Positions 57,100-64,000 of a DNA stretch of 64,000 bases are shown piece by piece (positions within the stretch are counted from its first letter, which is position 1; each line of letters opens with the position of its first letter). Under the pieces are notes generated by a model. It worked only from the letters and a program-made list of their open reading frames with translations. It had not been told where the DNA came from and did not search any database. Both the position numbers and the translations under genes were made by a program. Source of the stretch: Phragmites australis (lineage: Eukaryota > Streptophyta > Magnoliopsida > Poales > Poaceae). The stretch spans positions 6,264,501-6,328,500 of the forward strand of contig NC_084923.1 of the NCBI RefSeq assembly GCF_958298935.1, in the 5' to 3' direction.

Positions 57100-58620
57100 G
57101 GGACTCAGAATATGTTGGCTCCGGACGGCTCTACCTCTGGCATTCACCGCTAAGGGGTAGCGTACTGCCCCCTCGGCCTTGCTGACAACTCCACATCTGG
57201 CATCCACCACTGAGGAGGTAGCATACTGCCCCCTTAGCTTGGCCAACGACTCTACCTCCAGCATCCACCGCTAAGGGGGTGGCAGACTGCCCCCCTTAGC
57301 ATTGCCATCGACTCTGCCTCTGGCTTCCACCGCGGAACTCCAGAAGGCCCTACCTCCATCAGGCCCCGCCCCTGCTACCGCTGAGGGGGTGGTGGACTAC
57401 CCCCGCCCCTCAGCATCATCATCGACCTCACTTCTGGTTACCATCGTGGGAGCTTCGGACGACCCTGCTTCTGTTGGGCCCTACCACTGCTATCGCTGAG
57501 GGGGTGGCAAACTGTCTCCCTCAGCATCATCGCCAACTCTGTCCTTGGCTATCACTGCGGTGGGCTCTGGACGGCCCCGCATCCATTGAGCCTCATCACA
57601 GTAACCGCTGAAGGGGTGGCTCCGGATGGCCATGTCTCCGTTGAGCCTCACCACTGCTAACCGCTGAAGGGGTGGCAGACCGCCTCCCTCAGCATCGCAC
57701 CAACTCCTCTCCGGCTATCATCGTGGCAGGCTTCGGACAACCCTGCCTCTATTGAGCCTTGCCGCTGCTAACTGATGAGGGGGTCACATACCGCCTCCCT
57801 CAGCATCGCCGCTGACTCTGTCCCTGGCTATCACCGCGGGAGCTCCAGACGGCCCTACCTCCGTTGAGCCTCGCCATTGCTAACCGATGAGGGGGTTGAG
57901 TACTGCGTCCCTTAGCTTCACAGTCGACTCCATCTCTGGTAGGGATGGCAACGGGTCTGCCCCCGTCGGGTTTTGCTGGAACAGACCCGAACCCAAAACC
58001 CGACTCGCCAAATCTGACCCGAACCCGAAATCAATATCGGGCGTAAAACCACCCCCACCCCTAGCCCCGACGGGGACCTGAAACCCGACGGGGCAACCCA
58101 AAACTCGGCAGTGTGACGGCGACGGGTCGGGGCTGGGAAGGCGAGCGGGGCAAGCGCGGCGAGGCAGGCAATCTGGGTGGGGCGGAGCGAGGCGGGGCGG
58201 GCAGGCGGGGCGGGCGTGGGCGCTGGGTGGGCGGGGTTTCGGGTTTCGGGTGACCCCCACGGGTGAAAAAACAGACCCAAACCCAAACCCAACCTAAGTT
58301 AAGACCCCGACCCGACCCGATAACTTCGCGGGGTTTTTTTTTGCACCCGAACCCGCCCCCGTCGGGTCTGAAACCCACAGGGACCTAACCCAACAGGGGA
58401 AATTGCCACCCTTAGTCTCAGGCTACCGCTGTGGGGGGGGCTCTAGACGACCCTACTCCATTCAGCCTTGCAGCGGCTAACCACTGAGGCAGTTGCATAC
58501 CACCTCCCTCAGCATTGTTGCTGACTCTATCTCCGACTACCGCCATGGGAGGCTCCGGATGGTCCTGCCTCCATTGAGCCTTGCCACGGCTAACCGCCGT
58601 AGCAACTCCATCGCGCTACC
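57100..58620 (+). repeat. Degenerate GC-rich tandem array in the LTR element
   Basis: Imperfect units of about 65-130 bp share GAGGGGGTGGCAGACTGCC-type text, CCTCCCTCAGCATC, GACTCT...CTGGCTATCACCG and CTCCGGACGGCCCTACCTCC. Ten or more units are present, interrupted by the MITE at 57940-58414. GAGGGGGT and CCTCCCTC make short inverted pairs within units. The array lacks a shared open frame. Confidence 0.75.
57932..58422. mobile_element. hAT-like MITE with TAGGGATGGCAA termini
   Basis: The element proper is 57940-58414 (475 bp). Its left end is TAGGGATGGCAACGGGT and its right end, reversed, is TAAGGGTGGCAATTTCCCC. Flanks ATCTCTGG (57932-57939) and GTCTCAGG (58415-58422) agree at 6 of 8 bases, as an aged 8-bp duplication. 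The inside is GC-rich with repeated CCCGAACCCG-type text, which explains its long proline-rich frames. It interrupts the tandem array. Confidence 0.78.
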
Positions 58621-58930
58621 CCTCCATCACCCTCGGCAGGCAACACCATCGAGCTCCACCTCTGGAGTCACCAAGGGAGTTCTGGTGGCCTGTCTCTATC
58701 AAACCCTGTCGCAGCGACGCTTTAGGTGGCATGACTCCATCAAGCTACATCACTGTCACCACTTGGCACGTGACCTCGGAGGACCTCACGGCACTTGCTC
58801 CTGAGAAGGGATGTCCACGCTGTAACCAATGGAAGGCCACCCCAGATATCTAGACTTCGAGGGGCTGAAGCTAATTCATGGTGCATTTGCTCGCCCCTCA
58901 GAACCTTGGAACCAACGGATGAGGGGGTAT

Positions 58931-59292
58931 TGTTAGGGGAACGCCCCAGCCTAGAGATATTTAGATGATGCACTATAGTATTACTATAGCTATCATAGTA
59001 TCATAACCACCACGTGGTATGTAAAGGGGTAAAATACCTGAAATACCCCTATATGTACATGATTGTAGCATAATATCTTATGGGCAGACTGGTACTTTAT
59101 CCTACCCCTTCTCTCTATAAATAAGCCCTCAAAGAGTAGGAGAGGAGGTCCCAAGAGGTTTTTCCCATAACACTGGCTTCATTTCTCTCTCATTCTCTCC
59201 TCTCGGCTCACAGTTTGGCTCCAAGCTTGAGCCTCCTCTTATGAGCGAGGCTCTTGTCGTATCTGTTCGGGGCACACTTTCGTGCTCCAATA
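58931..59292 (+). repeat. 3' LTR, same family as 21917-22279
   Basis: Begins TGTTAGGGGAACGCCCC and ends CGTGCTCCAATA (CA changed to TA). TATAAATA lies at 59116-59123. It aligns with the solo LTR at 21917-22279 over its whole length. Confidence 0.8.
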
Positions 59293-59325
59293 GTACTCTT
59301 TACGGTCCAATAGTACTCTTTACGG
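59286..59325. repeat. 20-bp tandem duplication at the LTR/tnp2 junction
   Basis: TCCAATAGTACTCTTTACGG occurs twice in a row. The unit spans the last bases of the LTR and the first bases of tnp2, so it formed after the insertion. Confidence 0.88.
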
Positions 59326-60013
59326 TAGATGATACATTGGTTCAGACAAGTGTGTAATTTTTGCACATCCAATGACAATGGACAGATAAGCTTCTTCGCT
59401 TGATAAGTGGTGGTGGCCAAGGAGTTAGGCTTCAGAAGCATGTTTGCTAAGAGACTCATCAAATACAAGAAACTCTTGTTGGATCATCCATTGTTGGCCT
59501 TCAACCTTACAAGTTCAAGCATCGAATGCAACACCGTAAACTCCTTATCACAACCCTTCGATTCCTCATACAAAAGTTCATCCGATGCCTTCTGTAATGC
59601 CTCAAAATTATCTAAACCTCTCATCTCCCTTAAAACTCATGGTTCTACGTGGCGCAACATTTCCTCCCAATCAAAATCATCAACATCATCCATCATAACA
59701 TCAGTGTCACCTTCGACTCCCTCATCATCACCATCCACTTGATCAACATCGATGTCATCGTTTGATTCGCATGTACATTTTTCGCCGTGTTTGGACCAAC
59801 ATGTGTAATCCTCGACAAAACTTTTCAAGATCAAGTGTGATTTGATTATCCTTGATTTGTCCCACAATTTTTGGTTCTTTCAGTCAGAGTAAGTACAATG
59901 TATTTTCTTTGTCTTCTTAGTTAAAGCGACCTTCTCAGCGGCTTCAACAAAACTAGAGAGTCCTTTGTTGTATATTTGTCTATATCTTGGTGCATCGTAC
60001 ATCCATGTTATGT
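59310..60013 (-). pseudogene. CACTA-2 tnp2, N-terminal part
   Basis: The minus strand reads MDITWMYDAPRYRQIYNK-like text from about 60018, then LSSFVEAAEKVALTKKTKK, KSHLILKSFVEDYTCWSKHG, a D/E-rich stretch, EMLRHVEPRVLREMR, NNGWSNKSFLYLISLLANML, NSLATTTYQAKKLICPLSL, and CLNQCIIYRKEY at the end. This is the N-terminal (transposase-associated) part of CACTA Tnp2. It stops where the LTR begins. With 52772-53516 it forms one tnp2, lacking the catalytic middle, so material was also lost. Confidence 0.85.
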
Positions 60014-60579
60014 CCATCTTTAACTTCAACCATAAAATTAGATCCATAAATTAATTAATAAGAAAATCATAATAAAAATATTTTTTATAAAAATGGAAAA
60101 AAATTGGGCTTGTTATGATTATAATATGTCTATGCAATTGAATCTACATTTGTGCAAATTTATGGCTCAAAACAATGTGGATTCATTACCCTCTCTTCTT
60201 TTACATCTAGATCTGGATCTAGATATATCAAAAAAATGCCCATTCATAATAAAACCTCTTAGAGGATAAAAACATCAAATTGAACCTACATTTTTTAAAT
60301 ATAATGATAGAATCATGTGAATCTACACAATTGAATTAACATTGGCCACAAATTTTAGCTAATTCAAGGATTTACATGGCTAGAACCATGCGCATCTCTA
60401 GATTACATCCAAACCCTAATTAAGCCTTAAATCTATATCTAAACTTCAAAAGATATCAGTTAGAAATGGGATACTCTTACCTTAGATAGCTAGCTCCTCC
60501 ATCAAAATCAAATCATCCCCCTTTATTTTTAAATCTCCTAGCCGTCGTTGAGCTGCTCTGTTCAGACATAAGTAGCTGC

Positions 60580-60765
60580 TATGTCTGATTACCACCGACG
60601 GCTACTAAAGCTGACAAATTAGATGAACAAAAGTTATGACCCGCCTCTGGAAATAACCATTACCACATGTGGCTTTTTATGTGGCCTACCTCTGAAAATT
60701 ATCCGATTACCACAGGCGGTTGTCGTAAACAACTGTCTGTGGTAATTTGTTTCCACAAGCGACCT
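60580..60765 (-). repeat. CACTA-2 subterminal-type region
   Basis: Repeats of TACCACA(T/G)GTGGC, TTACCACAGGCGGTTGTCG and CTGTCTGTGGTAATTTG type occur upstream of tnp2. They belong with the internal repeats at 52480-52600. The true terminus was cut off or displaced by the solo LTR at 60766. Confidence 0.6.
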
Positions 60766-62614
60766 TGTAGCATTTAGGCCCCTTGGTAAGTGGTAAATAT
60801 TTTGGTGATTAATGACAACCGTACCATTGTGAATAACAAGTGTGTTTTGAAGGGAATAAAAAGTTTTAGTTCACAATGATGATTGGGTATTCTTGGTTCC
60901 TAAGTTGATTATATGGATGATCAAAGGACTTATGCATCAAGATTAAGGATATTCCAGTTCCAAGTGTCACAAAAGGAGATTAAGGACACTTAGAGTAGTA
61001 TAGGTCTTCTTTCTTAATCTTTTTGACCTTACTATAAAGAGGGGCTAAGAGTAGTAGCTTGATCTAGTGAGTCTAGACTTGGTTTGATGCACACTTGTGA
61101 TTTTTTAGCACTAGATAGCTCATAGAAGCCCTTGGTTGAGTCTTCAAGAAGTTGGAGCTCAAATAGGGTTGATTTGGACGAGCTCAACAACAAATATACC
61201 TCAACGGATATTCCGGTGACTTAAAAAGAATTCTCACCGGAGTTTTTCTTTCGATTCAGAACATAAGAGAACTTAGTGCACCGGATGATCCGGTGTCTAA
61301 CTAGTTAAATCACCGAAAGCTTTTTTTCGGTGACACGTGTTCAAAAGTTTTCGAAGTGTTTTACCGGACGGTCCGGTGTTGGAGTGGTGAGTGAACCGAA
61401 CTATTTTTAGCAGAAGAAAAATTTCCAAGAGAAAATGAATTTGAGCTCACCGGATTATCCGATGATGGAAAGAGAGGATCACCGGACTATTTCTTGCAGA
61501 TGCAAATTCCAAGTGCAGAAAAATGAAACTATACCGACTGGATAGTCCGGTGTTTATATTGTGCTCACCAGACAAATGCACCGAAGCAATGTTGTAGTGA
61601 GGTTCAGAAGAGGTTTCACTCATCGGATGGTCCGGTGTAGGCAAAGATGACATCACTGGACTAATGCTTGCATATAGATTTGGTATGAGTGTTTTGGCCT
61701 GGTTCTTCTGACCGAATTGACCGATGTTACTTCAGTGGTCACCGGATGAATACACCGGAGGATCAACGGCTAATGACAGTTGGCACAGGTATCTCTGGAG
61801 TTTCTAAGCACCGAATTGTCCACTGTATGTGAGATGCTACTCACCGGATCATCCGATGATAACAGAAAAAGTGGGTTGTTAGGTAACATCTAATTTTGGA
61901 CATCTAGCCTATAAACACCTCCTCACTTGGTTTCATTTCCTTCTCTAGCGACCCAGAAGAGTTCATACATTATGTGTGTCATCAAGAAGCAAGAAAGAGC
62001 ACTTTAGTTGATTTTCAAGTCCCTAATTGAAGATTAAGGATATCATTAGTGCTTGGATAGTAGCAAGTGTACATCTAGCTGTAGTCTAGAGTTGATCTTA
62101 GTTAAGTGAAGCTATTGGCTTGTTACTCTTGGTGGTTGGCAACACCTAGCCGGTCTTTGGTGATTGGAGGTGTCTCAGTGAGCTTTTAGAGTTCTTGTGG
62201 GAGCCCCGGGATGAGCTATGTACTTGGTCTGATGCCTGCTAATCTGGAGATGCAGAAGTGGCAATCAGGAGGAAGCACTTGAGTCTTGGTAACTCAAGGG
62301 GAGCGATATCCTTGGTGGATGCTCCAACGATGACTAAAGGGGTGCCAACTCCTCGATATTTTGGAAAAAACGGTATTCTCTTGTCTATTTCTTTACTATT
62401 TTATAATTTAATTTGAGCATCTATATTCTTGCCAACTTATATTTTCGTATTTTCTTAGTGTCTTTGCTTGCTTGTTTTGTTGCCTTCTCCTAGCTTGATC
62501 GTATAGTCGTATTTCCTTTCTTTTAAACTAAGGTTGCTATTTGTTATAGATTACGATAGAAGTTTTAATTGTCCAATTCATTTCGCTCTTGAGCCATTCG
62601 ATCCTTTTAGGCCT
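60761..62614 (+). mobile_element. SIRE/Opie-type solo LTR with CCGGA-TCCGG dyads
   Basis: The LTR proper is 60766-62609 (1844 bp), starts TGTAGCATTTAGGCCCCTTG and ends near CGATCCTTTTA. Flanks GACCT (60761-60765) and GGCCT (62610-62614) agree at 4 of 5 bases. The GATTAATGACAACC block near the start and TTGTCCAATTCA near the end are typical of Opie/Ji-type copia LTRs of grasses. About seven CACCGGAT(G)ATCCGGTG-like palindromes lie between 61278 and 61860. No internal region is present. Confidence 0.75.
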
Positions 62615-64000
62615 GAAATCGACGGGAGGGGTCACCGACTGCTCAGACAGTTTATTATATGAGCTATCTATGAAAAAGGAACTTAGTATCCTGAAAAATA
62701 GTTTTGTAGTAGTGAATAATGCAACTGTAAACCTGAAACAATCACATCATTTTCATTCTATAGTATCAGCTAATTATTAGGCGTAGTGATACAAATGGGT
62801 ATATAATGGATAGCTATAGGTCATAACTTTAATTCATTTAATTTGTCAATTTAAGTAGATGAAATGTATCTTTAGCTCCAGTGAGTTAGTTTTAGATCAG
62901 CTCAATAACCTAAAAGAAAGAAAAACTTGCATCTCTAATTTGACGAAACCCTCTTGATCGAACACTAGAGACCATCGAGACTCCAATCCAGGAAGGGGAA
63001 CGAAATATGTATATATAATTGATAAAACCGAGTCAATGAAACTTCGTACGGTTTTGTTAGAGGAGCAGGTCAGCTACGACGACTTATCAGTCCGCCACCA
63101 ACTGATTGATTGCCCCTCTTGATCGGTCGACGCTTCTTTCTCTCTCCAACATGTACACGCTAAAAGCTTATCCAGTGTGTCACTTGGTAAGGTACCGATC
63201 TGATCAATACATATAATTTAGGCCAATAGTTTCAACAGAATAATAACAAGGCGGCAATAGAATTATGTGCTCCACGTCAGACAGCTTCCTCAAAATACTT
63301 GACTAATACACATACACCTTGTTTCCTTTTATACGTGTACATCGATTGTCTCTGGAAGTCAGATATGGCATAGTCCAATCATGTAATTTTTTATTCATTC
63401 CACTCCATTCAAACTCTCCCGATAATGTGCTTAGTTATATGTAAAATCATTGCATCGCCCTCAATAACAATAGGGAGGCATGCCCTGACGATATGTGCTT
63501 CGTCCATCTAATGCGCATAGATGATGACCGCAATATACCAGCTCAACGTCCAGTTTGATGCACCGGTTAGTTCACCTAAAACTTGATGAGGAAATGTGAG
63601 AGTGTACTTGAATACTCAGGTCACTTGTTCTCACAGGCAACATACACTTCTACACATGTGAAATCAATAATATTATAATAGATATCGAAATTTTACTTAG
63701 AAAATAAATAATTAAAAAATAAAAAAGCTGAGAATGCACTCCTATATATGGAATAAATAAAATAATAATGTATTAATATTTTTTAATACTAAAAGTGTCT
63801 GTTAATTACATATTCCTAAATTTATCGGAAGTTTTCAAATAATTAAGATATGAGAAATGAAAGATCAATTTTAATTATAAACTATTTATCGTGTAAAATA
63901 TATGATAGAGATAATTCAGATGTATCCTAACTGGTTCATTTGATACGAGTAAAGATTCTCCAGAAAACTCGTGTCTGTGCACGTCGCTGCCTCGCGCAGG
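62615..64000. other. AT-rich stretch without a recognisable gene
   Basis: No long frame, splice-ready exon or repeat family is evident. GCGTAGTG at about 62782-62789 could be a CACTA end but has no supporting subterminal repeats. From 63660 to 63900 the sequence is very AT-rich. Confidence 0.4.

Larger units (their letters stand above)
56600..59292 (+). mobile_element. LTR retrotransposon remnant: 3' internal part and 3' LTR
   Basis: The internal part is made largely of tandem repeats (57100-57940, 58425-58620). A purine tract (GGATGAGGGGGTAT) lies at about 58917-58930, directly before the LTR at 58931, as a polypurine tract should. No gag or pol motif and no 5' LTR is found. The LTR end sits inside the tnp2 remnant of CACTA-2. 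Confidence 0.6.

Noticed and set aside
57880..58378. Proline-rich minus-strand frames of up to 126 codons
   Set aside because: They are produced by the CCCGAACCCG repeats of the hAT-like MITE.
62770..62790. GCGTAGTG as the outer end of CACTA-2
   Set aside because: No subterminal repeats accompany it and the sequence between it and 62615 does not match the element; a short motif occurs by chance.
1..64000. tRNA, rRNA and snRNA genes
   Set aside because: I read both strands for tRNA B-box and rRNA-like text and saw none I could support; a covariance-model search would be needed to exclude weak cases.

Overview
The window is nuclear DNA from a grass, probably a panicoid. Genes have many short introns with GT-AG borders and GC-rich 5' ends. 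Most of the rest is nested, decayed plant transposons: SIRE/Opie-type LTRs, a gypsy element, two CACTA elements, L1-like LINEs, hAT-like and Mutator-like MITEs. There are no bacterial operons, CRISPR arrays or rRNA genes, and I found no tRNA.

Three host genes can be read exon by exon, all on the minus strand. (1) 441-5931 is the 5' part of a ZCCHC8-type zinc-knuckle/PSP gene, six exons in frame, running off the left edge; a MITE and a 642-bp hAT-like element sit in its introns. (2) 9564-13140 is a TSR3 homologue (18S rRNA aminocarboxypropyltransferase) with its exon-intron structure kept. It has a one-base deletion that makes an in-frame stop in an N-terminal exon and a second frame change near the C-terminus, so it looks like a recently broken copy, unless the assembly is wrong. 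(3) 22612-27329 is a complete 12-exon, 654-codon group-2 sulfate transporter (SULTR2). Two broken pieces of a SULTR gene lie nearby: one with exons 2-3 at 15742-15992, one exon-8-like inside intron 4 of the intact gene.

Between the genes, 13.6-19.3 kb holds two decayed L1-like LINE pieces around the SULTR fragment. A MITE candidate lies at 20.3-21.0 kb and a solo LTR at 21.9-22.3 kb. A 977-bp foldback element lies at 28.9-29.9 kb. A gypsy-type LTR retrotransposon (30117-38173, minus) has gag and protease remnants, no recognisable RT or integrase, and reading frames on the opposite strand.

From 38.9 kb to about 62.6 kb the window is a nest. CACTA-1 (plus, about 38.9-49.2 kb) has tnp2 followed by a TnpA-like gene with a Ulp1-like (C48) domain; a 3.9-kb solo LTR with a perfect 5-bp target duplication splits its tnp2. 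CACTA-2 (minus, about 52.1-60.8 kb) has its tnp2 split by a SIRE-like element (53.5-56.6 kb) and by another LTR element (56.6-59.3 kb), the latter carrying its own hAT-like MITE. A SIRE/Opie-type solo LTR (60766-62609) with about seven copies of a CCGGA-TCCGG dyad closes the nest. The last 1.4 kb shows nothing recognisable.

I saw no clear undescribed molecular system. The best leads are the TSR3 lesions, the scattered SULTR pieces, and the CACTA subterminal-type repeats found between tnp2 and tnpA in both CACTA elements.
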